Shown here: in pieces, positions 37,401-52,400 of the stretch
How the letters are laid out: each line of letters opens with the position of its first letter
Position numbering within the stretch: position 1 is the stretch's first letter
Assembly (NCBI RefSeq): GCF_001522545.3
Contig: NC_031769.1
Coordinates: forward strand, 19,637,875 to 19,701,874
Origin: Parus major
Taxonomy: Eukaryota > Chordata > Aves > Passeriformes > Paridae
DNA: 64,000 bases
Direction: 5' to 3'
Program-made: the position numbers and the translations under genes
Notes under the pieces: model-generated
Told to the model about the DNA's origin: nothing
The model's database searches: none
What the model saw: only the letters and a program-made list of their open reading frames with translations

Positions 37401-40400
37401 TTCAAGGGTGTCCCTGTAATGAAATGGGATAAAAAAAGATGATGTAAAATTTTTCCCAATCATTGAATCAGTATAAGTGTTCAATTAGTGGAAATTATTT
37501 TTATGTCTATTAACTTTTCACATTTTATATATTCAATGCAAAATATATTTATTTAGCATCTTTGGTGCAAAGTTAAAAATGGATGTTCAGGGTACAAAAG
37601 ATGCATTACAGGCCTGTGTCTTGGTAGATTTTTGATAAGCATATCTTGAATATTACGTAAATTGGATGGCTGAAGTTAGTCTGATTGAATACTTTTTTCT
37701 GAAAGAGCACTTAATAGAGAAAACACTCCAGTGTTGGTAGACTTGGAACAATTCTTTATAGACATTATCTTGTATTTGAAAAAGAAATTCAAATATTACA
37801 CATAGTTTTGCTTTTTTACATATATTTATATTTATTATTTATTTTTATAATTTATATTTAACATTTTATTAGTATTGATTTGTTTGTTAAACTTTTTTTT
37901 CTATGTAGCTGCTTTGGGAAGAATTACATTGCCACATTTTGAAAAATAATTTAAACAAAAAAATTCCACATCACATGGAGTGTGATATTGGAGCAATGTT
38001 TCTCTAAACATGCAAGGCCAAAAGCTACAAAAATGTAAAACAAATGTCACCTTTATAATCTCAAGGCCAATTGAATGGGGCTTTGAGCAACCTGGTCAAA
38101 AGTTGGGGGTTGGAACTAAAACTTTAAAATCCTTTCCAACTCAAACCATTCTGTGATTCTATGGGGTTTTTTTCCCCCCCACAGGAATTTATTGCAATGT
38201 TTATGTTGCTGTATGTGTAGTTACATTTTACTAAGTGTGAGAACATATGCTTGGGTTAAAAAAAGAAATATGTCAGCCTTTAAAAATAATCTATTTTATG
38301 ATGGGTCACAAGCTTAAAAAGAAAATGGTTGCAAGATTTAGAAGAAAAAACTGTAATGTATCTGCTCTGGAAGTATGAAGCATTCTGTCTATTTCAGCAT
38401 CTTTCAACACGCCGTTATGCACTGCTGACTAATGATAGCAATTTCTTCAGGCTGTAATTTCTGCCATTCATATGCTACCACTAATTAACAGTAAACAGCT
38501 ACTACTGACACTTCTGCTAAAGATTTTTAGCTGTGGTGATTATGCAGGTGAAGACTCACAAAGGAGCTCACCAGGAAAAATATCTTCACAACATCTCTCT
38601 GAGATATATGTCTATGACTATTACTTTAAGTATGAGAAGCTGAGACTATGCGCCTTGGTTAGAAAATTGTTCTGAATAATTCAGCAGCACAGAAATTATA
38701 TTTTTTAGAAAAGTAGCCATTGAAAGTAGTGTGTGAGAGCCCAGGGAGCCACCAAAGAAACATTGTGGTTACTGTGGGAAGTAAAATATGTATCCCAACA
38801 CATAGTTATAATTGAGTCCTCTCTAATTTCACTGCATATTTTCCCCAGCAGTAGCTGAGAAAAAAACAGAAGTAGGGAAGATTTTTCTACGAGTATGAGA
38901 GGAAGATGTGACCCTGTCTTAAAGTATTAAGTATTTTGAAGTTTTTCATTACCATCTTTTTGTTGCAGCAGGCCTGTTGTTACAGGCTTGTCATTACATG
39001 TCATCTTACAAAAAGACTGATTCTGTGATGCTGGCAGTGTTGTTTAATTTAGAGTAGGTGACTACTTTGTTGTTGTGTACCAACATCTGAGCAGAGGAGT
39101 GAAGTTTCAGTTCACAAAGGATATGATTTTAAAAAAATATTTTTCTTTTTTTTTTTTCTTTTTGTCAAATGGTAGTCCTCTCTTCTTCCCTCAGTCAGAA
39201 CTTCTGTTTTGACAAAAATCTGCTCTTGTGCAGAGCAGTGAATATAGCAAAGTAAACTCTTGAGATTGTTTTCATCATATTTTCTATTACTATACCATTA
39301 CATAAAGAAGTGTAATTTTGTAAAGCTTACATGGAATATACTTTTTCTAATGAAACACAAAGTTTATTGTTAACATCTGAAATCTTGTATTCCAAAGGTA
39401 TTTATATGTCTTGACCTACTTTTCTGTTTGCAAAATTCCTGTGAAATCAACAGCACTTGCTACCAGTATGTAACTTGTAGAGCTTCCTGTTACAATAGAG
39501 TGGATTCAGCTTGAATTTCTTCCTAAGTTGAGTTTAGAGTAAAAAGTAACCTACCTTTCTTTATTTCACAAATCCAGTTATGACTGTATTCACAGTGCTC
39601 CTTAATCCATGATGAAAAAGGGCCTTCTTTGATTGCTCCGCAATCTTGAAATGCAGGATCATACAAATCATGTTTTGCTTTATAATTCATCTACAGAGAA
39701 AACACACCTGTGGTTTTTATTTTCATCTACAGGGGAAAAAACTGTACTCTGTAAGGAATGAGAAATAGAGCAAAAGTTCCCAACCACTCCTTTTCCTCCT
39801 CCTCTGGCTGTGAAGCCAATGTGAGCTATTGAAGTAACTACTAACACCCTGCAAGAGGAAAGAAAGGCTCTGAGTTTATGCAGCATCAAACAGACTGTAG
39901 CAGTCCCACAAAAACTGGAATCAAATGAAATGATAAATAAAGAACGGGAAAAAATAACATGGCAATTTATCACCAGAGACTAACAAAAATGAGGAGAGAC
40001 CATTCTTACATATTTGTGACTTGGATAATCATTTCTGTAGCTGAAAGTAGTCCTTTGTATTATCATTTTTGTAATGGTATAACCTCAGGGTTTACTGGCC
40101 TCTTTTGTTTTTTCCAATCCAGTATGACGAATAACGATTCAGAGTTACCCAGTTGCAAAATAGACATTTTTGGAAATTCTTACACAGCTTTCATACACAC
40201 CAGTCATGGAAACTTCTCCAACAGAAAAAAAGTCAGACCAGAAAGAAACTGGCATGGTGAAACACTCACCGGAGAACCATCACTCCAGAAAAGCCCTCCA
40301 TCAGGATCCAAACAGTGCAAACCTATCCAGAAAGGCTGAAATGATGGGGATTTCTTTCTAGAGTGTGAAAAAATGTATAGTGAAAGAGGATATATGTTGT

Positions 40401-43400
40401 TAGCTCTGCTTAATTTTATAAGTCATGTGGGACAATAACTTTGACACTTATTGAACACTTCAAATGCAGAAATTTTAAAATAAAAAGTACTGTTGGTCAG
40501 AAAACTTCCATTGGCAAGTACACAAAGTTCACACCTTAAAATTTCCTGCTCTGCAAATGGCTATATTGAAAATGCAGCACATTGTTTTTCTACATTGATG
40601 TTGTAATTATATTGGTTTTTTTCCTCAGAAAAAAAATTTTCAGGGATACTGGAAGACTAAATTTGGTTTCAAGATGATCCACTAAACAAACTTAGAATTA
40701 GTACTGTGGAGATGCATTCAAGAAACGTTGTTGTGTTGGTTTTTACCTGAATTTAAAATGTTTGCAGATTTTGACACGTTTTAGGAGCTCCAAAAATTTC
40801 TTTGAAAACATATTACTCATATGAGATATTTTCTCAGTTATTTTTCTTATTGTTACGGTGAAAACCAGATAGATTTATAATTCTCTCAGGAGCAAAACTA
40901 GAGTATTATTATTTATTACTGCATCATGTGTTGTTACACCAAAATTTCAATTATTAGACAGTTCTTACTTTATTAAGTTTTCTATGACTGTTTGTTCTTC
41001 TTCATTTCTAATGGCAGCCAGGTCTCCTCCTATTTCTCTGCAGAAATCTCGGGCTTCAAACCATGTTTTCTTTTGGTCTTCTTCCCTCACAAAACCCTGT
41101 AGATGCAGGTAGAACACTGTGTTTTCAGTGTGCTAAAAATAAATCTGGCCACCTAGCATAAGAAAATATAAGTAAACCTTCCATTACAATTATCCATTGT
41201 AATATGGATTCAAAAGTAATTGGATAACCTTACTTATCACTGATAGAATGAAAACTGCAGTGATATTTGAACAGTTGTGTAAAAGCTTGCTACATTGTGC
41301 TATTTGTGGTGTTTAGATTACCCATCTATTTGGTGCTCTCCTGTTTCCAGGTAGGCTTATGGCAAAAACCAATACTTACTCTGAAGCATGAATTCATGTT
41401 ATTGCTTGTATCCCAACCCAAGGGACATTTTGAATCAGAAATGGTTTCAGAAGCAACAGGAACAGTGACTTTTTCAGCTAATTTTTTGCAGAGAAATTTT
41501 GCCTTTACTTCACAGTTCTTAACATCCCATAGTCCAGCTGCAGTTCCAGTTCTAAGGGCAACACAACCAGCTTCCTTCCCTTTGTGAGATAAAAAAAGGA
41601 AGTTGGAATGTGTTTTAAAGAGGCTCTTTTGACATTTTTATGGCTCATGTAATTAATTTAGAAAAGACTATTTGAAGTAATAAAGTGTAGTGTCCACTCA
41701 GAGGAGGAGCTTTGTGAAAAGAGGAAACCAGCAAGTCCTTCATCATTGTCCCTTCCCTTTGAGTGCATAAACAGCTCCTGGCCTGCCTCTTTCCTCTGCC
41801 ACTCGTGGCAAGGCTTTGGCTGCCCATCATCAAGGCATCCTTCCCACTCAGTTTGATTTTGCTTTTGGAAACAATGAGGAATCAGAAAATAAATATTTTC
41901 ATAGCGTCATAGAAAAATCATAGAATAATTTAGGTTGGAAAATATCTGTAAGATTGTAGAGTCCAGCCATTAATACAGCACCACCAAGCCCATCAGTGCC
42001 ACATCTACACATCCTCACATCTTGTAAATCCCTTCAGGTATGGTGACTCAACCACTTCCCTGGGCAGCCTGTTCCAAGGCCTGAGCATCCCTTCTGTGAA
42101 GAAATCTTTCCTGGTATCCAGTCTAAAGCTTTCCTGATGCACCTTGAGGATATTTTCTCTTCCTCTATTACTTGTTACTTGGGAGAAGAGACTGATCTTC
42201 ACCTCATTACAACCTCCTTTCAGGCAGTTGTAGAGAGTGATAAAGTTTCCTCTGAGCCTCTTTTCCTTCAGGCTAAACAACCCTAGCTCCCTCAGCCTCT
42301 CCTCGTTAGACTCATGTTTCAGACTCTTCACCAGCTTTGTTGACCTTCTCTGGACACACTGCAGCATCTCTGTATTTTTCTTGTAGTGAGGGACCCAAAG
42401 CTGAACCCAAGATTCAATTTGCAGCCTCACTGATGCCAAGTACATGTATTGAAGACACTTCAGTTTCAAAGGAAGAATGTTCATATGTGTCACCATGGAT
42501 TTATCAAAATTGGAGAACAGTTTAGAATTAGGGAGCTCTTTAGTAGAATAGATTTAGTCCAGTGGTAGTGATACTTTAAAGAACCTAGAAATGAAACAAC
42601 ACACTTTCAAGATAATACTAATATAGGAGGTAATATAAAGGCTGGTCTTTATTGGAGGCCTCCAGGAGAAGATATGGAACATACCCACAAGATTCCCACC
42701 CCACCACAGGGTGAATTCAGTTTTATAAGTTTAGCCAATTAGCATAATTGATAAAAACCATCAATTAGAGATATAAGAGGTGAGGTAATTTCCCCCAGTT
42801 CAACTCTCTCTGAACCACAGTATCACAGAATCACTAGGCTGGACGAGACCTTTAAGATCATTGAGTCCAACCCATGCCCTAGCACCTCAACTGGATCATG
42901 GTACTGAGTGCCACATCCAATCTTTTTGTAAACACATCCAGGGATGGTGACTCCACCACCTCCCCTGGCAGACCATTCCAATACTCTATCACCCCTTCTG
43001 TAAAACTTTTCCTAATATCCAACCTATATTTCTCTTGGTGCAATTTAAGACTGTGTCCTCTCATTCTGTCAGTGCTGCCTGGAGGAAGGAACCAGCCCCC
43101 ACCTTTCAGGAAGTTGTAGAGAGTGATGAGGTCACATCAGAGTCTCCTTTTCTGGGGCTAAACAACCCCAGTTGTTCCTCACAGGGTTTGTGTTCACAGC
43201 CTCTCACCAGCCTCGTTGCCTCCTCTGGTTGCACTCAAGCATCTCAATGTCCTGAACTGAGGGGCCCAGAACTGGACACAGCACTCCAGGTGTGGCCTCA
43301 CCAGTGCCGAGTACAGGGGGAGAATGATGCCCCTGCTCCTGCTGTCCACACTATTGCTGATCCAGGCCAGGGGCCTTTGGCCTTTTTGGCCACCAGGGCA

Positions 43401-46400
43401 CACTGCTGGCTCATGTTCAGCTGCTGTCACCAGCACCCCCAGGTCCCTTTCTGCCTGGGCACTGTCCAGCCACACCATCTCCAGCTTGTAACTTTGCAGA
43501 GGTTATTGTAGCCAAAATGCAGGACTTGGCACCTGGACTTATTAAACTTCATCCCATTGGACTCTTTCCATCCATCCAACCATTCCAGGTCTCTCTGCAG
43601 AGCCATCCTCCCTTCCAACAGATCGACACATGCATCCACATTAGTGTTGTCTGCAAATTTACTAATGAAAGACTCAATTCCCTCATCCGTGTCATCAGTA
43701 AAAATACTGAACAGAACAGCGCAGACACCTGAGGGCCACCACTGGTGACTGGCTGCCAGCTGGATGCAGCACAACCACTCTCTGGGCCATCCTGCCAGTT
43801 CCTAACCCAGCAAAGAGTGCTCATGTCCAAGCCCTGGGCTGCCAGCTTTTCCAGGGAATGCTGTGGGAGACAGTGTCAAAGGCCTTGCTGAACTCCAAAT
43901 AGACAATATCCACAGCCTTTCCTGCATCCACCAGGTTGGTCACCTGGTCATAAAAGGAGATCAGGTTGGTCAGGCACAACTTACCCATGCTGGCTGGGTC
44001 TGATACCCTGGCCATCCCGTGTGTGCTGTGTGATGATACTCAATATACTGTTCATTACCTTACCAGGTACTGAGGTCAGACTGACTGGTCTATAATTACC
44101 ACGATTCTCCTTCCCACCCTTTTTGAAATGGGTGTCACACTGGCCAGCTTCCAGTCATCTGGAACCTCACCAGTGAGCCAGGACTGCTGGTAACTGATGG
44201 AGAGTGGTTTCACAAGCTCATCTGCCAGCTCCCTCATCACCCTGGGATGGATCCTATCTGGGCACATGGATTTATGAACATCCTTCCCCTTCAGGTGGAA
44301 ACTAAACTTTTTTAATGAAAATATGTCTTGAAGCGCTGTTTTTAAGCCTTGGTTCCCAGAAAGAACCAAGATAGGATAGAGGTCTTGTATCCCCTGGGAC
44401 TCAGAGCTCTAGAATATGTTTTGTCCTTCTGGTTAGGGAAAAGGTAGGGAAAAGTACTGTGACTACTAATACCACTAATACTACTAATAAGCTACAGATA
44501 TGCAAGTAAAGAATACGGAGAAAATATAAAAAGAAAAAGGCAAAAATCATTCAGCATCAGTAGAGTACCAGGCATTGCTGCATTCCAGTTTGTGTACAGA
44601 ACACCTTCACCAGTCACCCACTTGAAAATCCCTTGCTCTTCCATGTCTGAGAGACCGATCCAAAAATACTTCTCAGAGCTCAGACCAATGAGGCTGGTCA
44701 GGTAGGCTTGCTCATATCTGAAATGACAGGAGTCAGATAGGACTAAGCCAAGCTTTCCTTCCATCTTCCACTCCTCAGCATCCAGACCTCACACAGCTAG
44801 AATGAATAGAATCTCCATTAAATTTCCTCTTATGGGCAATATGTTATTCAGCTGCAATAGGGGGTGAAGCTGTGCTATACTGAAAAACTGTTCCTTATAG
44901 ACCAGAAGTTGCTGTTTTCTGTTCTTACAAAGTACTAGAAAGCATTGATGTATAAATTATTTTTAGTAAAAAAAGCCTTACTGTGTTTATTATTTTATTT
45001 TTTCTTCAGAAAAAGGATATTCTGAGTTTTTTTAGTTTGGTTTTTCAGTTGGTTATTTTTTTTTTATTTGTTTTTCAAAAAAGTTCTCAACTATTTTTTA
45101 AAATTCCAATATTATTTTATCCGATATACAATTTTTAAACTTTTCATACCTGTCTCCTATACTTGTTAAATAACCACTGCTCCTTTCACAGGTTTTCTTT
45201 GCTTCTGAAAATGTTACAGAAGTATGTCCAACCAGGTAGCAGTAAAAACCATGTCTTTCCCAACCCTGTCAAAAACACATGAAATAAACTTGCAATTAAA
45301 AACAACATATGTTCTAGTACTTGAATTTCAATTAATACACATAAATTAACATATTTTTAATATAACCTAACATGCTTATATATAAATTTCAATTCCAGTG
45401 TACTAATGGAAATTCAGCTTAGCAAACATTCAGTGCAGAAAGAAGAGATTTAGTGCCTATAAGTCTCACATTTTTGAAAATAATGGATATTTTTTTACTG
45501 GTAAAAAAGTCAGAGGGACAGAGAAGAGAGAGTGCATTCAGAATCAGGCGAATAAAATTCTTCTTTGCTCAGAACCAAAAAGAGTAGTCTGTATTGGAGA
45601 TGCTGACTCAAGTTTCCTATGTTTTCAAGGCTAAAGGAACAGTAAATAGACTAATTAGTTGATTTAATACTTCTGGTCATCAAAAAAGTCTGACTGAAAA
45701 GGTAACATAAAAAACACTGAAGAGCAAAATCCTCAGAATTACAGCTGAATTCCAAGCCACTTTTCCCTTTTATGCCATTTCAAGATTTGCTTGCTGGACC
45801 CAAGAAAGGTAAATAAACTCTGTGTTCAATATTTGGCTGCTGCTTAACTCCATTGAGCACAATGTGTCTCAGCTCCGTTCCCCATATGGGCTTGTGGGAA
45901 AGGTTACCAAATATAGAATAATAGTAAATACAAAAGTAAAGAGAGGGAAAAGAAGGAAAAAAAGCAGTAGGATACAATAACTTGCTCAAAACAAATTCAC
46001 TTATGAAAATGATTTTATTGTTTTGATTTGGCTTCAGTAGTGAGATTTGTCATCATCTTGCATCATGCTGCACAGTCCAGAAATTGTTACCAGTCCCTAC
46101 TACATGTTCAATAAACCAGAAATGGTTGCAGAACAATATAACAAATATGCAGGCAACCACAGAATGGCTTTAGTGCCTTTCACAGAAAGTTCTGAGAGGT
46201 AATAGGCCTGACTTATTGTTATTCCTTATATGGGAATGTAGTGAAAATTATCACCCTGATAATTTGTTGTGGAATAAGTCTTGTTAGGGAAGAAAAAAAA
46301 CAAAAGCTTCAATGTCAAGAGGAGTTTGTGAAATTTTGCTAAACAGATTCTTGGTTATGCTTTCTTCTTACCTTCAAGCAGGCAGGATCAGTCTTTTCTG

Positions 46401-49400
46401 TTCCAGAAACTCCTTGTAGTGGGTCTCTTTTGCAGATGTAGCCTAACTTCCTGTCACAGGCACTGTCTGCCCAGTATCCATCCTATGTGCAGTTTGGGAA
46501 GAGGTGAAAAGCAGTGAGGCAGAACCTTTTTATTTTGGAAACATTATCATTCTTTTCAAAATACTGTTTCAATGTGGATATCTGTACTTTTTAATAGATT
46601 CCAAATATTTGAGCTTGGAGGTGAGGTTATGTTAAGCTAAGTGTTAAGCTGGACTGTTAAGGTTTGCTTAGCATATGATGTACACTCACAATCAGATATG
46701 AACATTTACTAGTTATATGGAATTTCATTTTAAATGTAATTTTGAACAACTATATGTCTGAGTGAATAAAGAGAACGTTCTTTGATTCTATGCAACTTAG
46801 CAGCTATGTTAAGTGGCATTAAAAATGTCCCTAGAAGTATAACCAAAACTCAAATAGTGCAGTGCTGCACTGTATGATTCATGTGGAATGATTCACCTTT
46901 CCTGCCATAATGACACAATCTTCTTGGCCAGTGACTTCATGGGTTGGTTCTCCAGGCAACCACTTGGTATATGTCACAGGAGTCCCATCACTCCACTCAA
47001 AGTACATTTGAGTGTTGAGGTCGTTCAGGCCAATCCACAGCTCATCCACAGCTCCTAAGGACAGAAATTAATCTGTGTTATTACCCAAGTTGAAACAGTC
47101 CATAGGAGAAAGATTTTATGGAGATTACCTGAAATTACAATGTTGCCATGCAAATTCATCTGTATTAAAAGACAGAGGACTTTATATTAAAATGTAATTC
47201 ACGTTCTTCTTTCAAGAAGTTAAAAATGAAATACCAGCAGGAAATTAGATTTGGCAGCTTTATCAGTAAAGTACATTACTGTATCTACAGCTACAAGGTG
47301 TCTGATGCAGATAATCCACTTAAATGCTGCAGTGACTAGAGCTGTTATTTCCTTCAAGTGATTTTATGCAGTGAAAAACAAATGAAAATCAAAATGAAAA
47401 GAATTAAAATGAAAATGAAAAGACCATAATGATTCCTCTCGTGGGTTTTTTGCTTTCAGGTTTTTATAACCTATATATCTGCGGCCTTCCCTATAAATAT
47501 TCTTAAAAAACAAGCAAGAATTATTTTATTTAAATCCTGCAGGATTTCTAATAGTACAGCTCTCCATTTGTACCAAGCATTGCCCTGTAGAAATACTCAC
47601 TGTAGCCAAGCTGAGACAGTATGAAGCCATGCTCTTCAGGGTTGTGGATACTGGCCAGGTTACCATTGCTCTTATTGCAGGAAATTAGGGCTTCTCTCCA
47701 TTCTTTGGGGTCTCTATGAACCATGAAACAGTGACCTCCATAGGGCAACCATTCTTCTGGGCATTTAACAGGCTCTGCATCCCCCCAAAATCAATAGATA
47801 ATTCAAGTTTTTAAATGGTGCAAACTGAAGTCTAGAATAACTACAATTATATTGAAAATTAGCTAATTAACAAATTAGAATGAAAAGAAAGCGGTAACAA
47901 ATTAGCAGTACTTCATTCCTCATACATCTATTGCAGCCTGTATGTTGCTGCTCAGAGTACTTTGACAGAAAGCATATACTGAATTTAAGCAGAAGACGAA
48001 AAGACTGGAGCCAGTTGTTACTGGGGTTCACTAGCGTGAAGTATTCAGAAGAATATGGCCAGAGGAATATTTTGGAATTTCACATGTAGCATTTCCACAC
48101 AATGTACCCCACCCAATTATGGTTTTTTTATTTTTCATAAAGGAAAGGCAGCACAAGTAATTCTCTGCACATATGGCTTTCCATGCCAGCTGTCATTAAA
48201 TAAACCAGAGAGAAGTATAGTGGAAAAGGAAGTTGCTCATTTTCACCATCTTTCTAGGTTACAGGCAATCCCATCAAGAATTTGCTCTGAGCCTACTGAT
48301 GCCATTTTCCCAAGTCTTCTGTGACAAACCTCTGTGTTTCCATTAGAATGCAATGCAGAAAGGATGAAGCCTCTCTAACTTTATTTTCATGTCCATGAAG
48401 ACCATGATACTTTCATGAAACTGCATGGCTTAACCCAGTGCCTCTGGAATTGTGAATAATAACATAAAGTAAAAAATGCTTGTGTGGTTACTGGGCTCCA
48501 GGAACATTTTCAATATTTAAATATATTTCACTAAAGAAATAACTATATGCTTTGCTCTGTACCAGTCATCAGAGTGGAAAAACAAATTTCAATGCTTGCT
48601 CTTTTTTTTTTTAAGTAGTGATTAAATTTAACTTTAGTGACACAAATTATGCCTTTATCAAAAGGTTTTTATTTGCTTGACATACCCGATGGAAGAATTA
48701 AAGGATCCTTTGTGGATTTTTCCTTTTTACAGATATATCCAAGTTTCAGCTCACATGGCTGGTTTTCCCATTTAGCATCTCTTCTGGGGTTTAGTACTGC
48801 ACAAAGCTTTTCAGGCTCAAGCTCAGGGCTTCCTTCATGAGATTAAAAACAAATTATTATTATTATGTAGCACAGGGTTTATGTCAGCAGCTAAAAGAGC
48901 AAATTACTGATAGCCTTTTCATGTGTCAATTATGGGCTCATGATTTCACTGCTACAATTATTTTTCTACCAAAGATAAGGAAATGTAATTTAGAAGTACC
49001 CATCAAAATATTTCTTTCAATGGTTGTTGCATAATTAACACTTTCTGCCACATTTGATTACAGAATAGTGGTCCTTTCTGCATGTCCCTTTGGAATTTGA
49101 ACACAGATTTGTTCCTTGCTGCAAGCAGAACCTCCTGACATTCCCTCACAATTTCTGTCTCTCCTCTGCCTGCCTCTTCCACCAACACCCCCAGAGTTTC
49201 CCCACAGGACCACTATCCCTGGGGAATGGTCAGTGTTTTCTTCTCAGAGAGGCATACAGATAGTGTGATTAATTACCTTTTTTCCCTCTCTCCCCACAAA
49301 AGAATTCTGCAGTGAACTGGAGGTGTGCAGATTAACTCATGATCATAGTCATTGTGTGGGCTACAGGAGCTCGGGGGGTTTGATTTGGGCTCTGTGTGGG

Positions 49401-52400
49401 CTCAGTGACCTGAGACCCAACATCCTGGTCCTGCAAAGCTCAAGGAATTAGACCAGCTCAACAGAAGGTAGAAAAATCTTCCACCAGACTAAGCAGCTCT
49501 GGGCATTCCCTTCATCTTCTGTGCCAGATAAAAGCAGGTGGCACCTCTGAGGCTGGAGAAGGCTGAAATGCTTGCATTTATTCAGAGTTTGCTGCAACCA
49601 ACTGTTGCCATGGCAATAATTGACTTTAAAATATATGAATGCCATATCGATGGCATGAACTCTTGAATGAGGAGAGAAGAGTAAAAAAGCATAAGAAGTG
49701 AAGAGGAGGGCTTTGTAAGAGCAATGCTCACTGGCAGCTGAGTCCTTGCAGGATGCAGGGTCTGATAACCCTGTGGAAGCTGTAGAGACGCAGAGGATTT
49801 CACTGACTTGAAGGCATTCCCAGTATGATACGGCTCAACTAGTGTTTTTTACTTTATCTGCCTCTGATAGGAGATGAGGTTATTTAGGTCTTCTTGAAGT
49901 TCTGTGAGTTATATCTAGTGAATTAAAGTATAATTCTCAGATTATAATTCCAAAAATTGTTTAAAAAGATTACTACCTGGTGCCCAGTTAAAGTATCTGA
50001 AGGGAAAGCCACCACTCCACTGCCAGCCAGTGTTGAGATTCAGACTGTTAAGCCCAATCCAGAGAGAGGATCTCTTGCTGTCAATCAAATCTAGGTAACC
50101 AAAAGAATTGAATTCTAATGAGATTTGCTAGGAAAATTTCTGCAATTCTGAAGTTTAGAAGAAGATAGTAAAAATCTGCCTAGTGATTTGTTATTGCAGC
50201 ATAGAATTAGTGTTTAATGATAATAAACTCGGAGGGTTTTTTCTGTAGAATTGATAAAGGTTATTTTACATATTAGTTTATCTGAACTTAATGCTATTCT
50301 ACAGTTGTATGTAAACAATAAGCTTTGAAAATTGAAAGATTGAATTTCTATTATTAATATTGCCATAAGTTTTCTTGATTGTGGTGCAATTGATAAAGGA
50401 CCTTCATACATAAAGTCTGTATAAAATTTGTAAAAAAATTCAAAACAACTATTTCATTAGATATACATGAAGAATACTGATTTATTAACACAAAATATAA
50501 TTGTAGAACATGTCATATAGTGTAATTGTTGTATAATGGCTCTCTTCTAAAATGTTTCTTCTTTTAAGTCCCCTTTATGGGACCTTTCTGGTATTTCCTG
50601 AACTTGAGCTAACTTTTGCTTAATTGGCTGGAAATCCTTAGATTTTTTTAAAATAAAATAATAGTGTAAAATGTTTCAAATGGTAATTCCACAACTTACT
50701 AAAGTTCCACATATGAAAAGCCTAATTTGCTGTAGTTTTTTTATTTTTGATTAGTATAAATACCATTTTCTTACATCAGCTATTCTCTATAGTATGATTA
50801 AAGCATTGAAACATTTGTAATCAGTCAAAAAAACCTTTTGAAATAGTTTTTACTGAATCTTGCTCATTAGTTTACCTCTTAGATATATTTGTTCATGTAT
50901 CTCTGTGACACTTAATAGTTCTGCATTCTGTTGCTGACAGCTCTTCCTTGCTTGGTGCCATGTGAGAGCTGACTGGTGGTTTATCTGGTAGTAGGTCCCT
51001 GTCAAAGGATCTGTATTCCAAAATCTGTCAATATCTGTGTGAAAGAAAGGAGATTTAGTACCTGAGTATGTCATAAACATTTTATACAAGGTATTATGGC
51101 AAAATTTAACTGCAAGCTTATTTGTGAAATAACATTTTGGAGCAATTAAGGCTCAGACCCACAAGTCTATCTTGATCTTTGTTAAGAATAGAGGGTGTGT
51201 CATTGACATTATCAGTGATGAGCATTTCATCCTTTATTCACACTTTCCCCTTCAAATTTTATAAACTCTAGGAGAAAAAAAAATTTAAAGAGGCCAATAA
51301 ATCCAAACTGTATCTTGATCATTGTCTACACTGAGAACCTGTTCAGAAGTTCATAGGCTATGCTGAAGGGTATTCTTGGTTGGAACAGAACTGAAATACA
51401 AACATTTGCAGTAGTGAAACCTTTCTTGTGAAATTATGCCATCACTAATCACGTTGACACTGCTGTAGGCTTGGGGAAGAGCAGCTGGGAAACTGTCCAG
51501 GGGAAACAGACTTGGGATGTTGATTGATCACCAGCCAAACGTGAGCCAGTGAGTGCCCAGGTGGCCAAGAAGGCCAATGGCACCTTGGCTTGTAACAGCA
51601 GCAGCGTGGCCAGCAGGAACAGGGCAGTGATTGTCCCTCTGTGCTCGGCACTGATATGGCCACACCTCAAATACTCTGTTCAGTCATGACCCTGACTACA
51701 ATAAAGATCTTGAGGTGCTGGAGCACATCCAGAGGAGGGCAAGAGAGCTGGTGAAGGAGCAGCTGAGGGAATTGAGATTGTAATTGTGATCTGCATGTTA
51801 TTTAGATAACTGGAATGTTGAAATTGTCCTCTGAGAGCTCACTGTTAGCAAAACTGTCCCCTGAGCAAGTACTAAAACAAGCTGTGATTACAACTTGCCC
51901 TAAATTTCTCTTTTTTGAGAAAAAAAAAAATTGAATTTCTTGGATGGTTTGTTAGAGGAAATGTTTTCTATTTCTAATTGTGTTTCTTTATTGCTGATTC
52001 AGATAATTTTAACATTCTTTTTTTAACTGTAGACTCAAGTATTAGTGATAATATCCCAACAATTTTATAATGCAAACTATGTCATACTTTCTAGTTTATA
52101 TAATGAGGATGTCATGGGAATTTTGAAGCTACTGCTTACAATATTGCCCCAGAGAATAATTTTCACTAAATCAATCAGAATTATGGTGGTTGGTGCTGGT
52201 TGAGACTGAGTTTTCTTGCATTACCAGTGCAATGCTCCTATCAAAATGACAAGTTGTGATTTTGATTCTGTGGTACTGCACTGAAAACTTAGGTTTGAGG
52301 CAGAATTTTTAATATCTTCATGAATGTGTATTTTGGTGTTCTTGATCCTGCACTCCCATGACCATTACTTTTATCTGTTAAGATAGCATTGTTTTGTAAT

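Noticed and set aside
39959..40339. 126-codon plus-strand open frame
   Set aside because: Its right part is antisense to MRC1L exon 14; remainder is intronic with no similarity.
42005..42496. 163-codon minus-strand open frame as a host gene
   Set aside because: Its text is the C-terminal part of CR1 ORF2, so it is a retroelement remnant.
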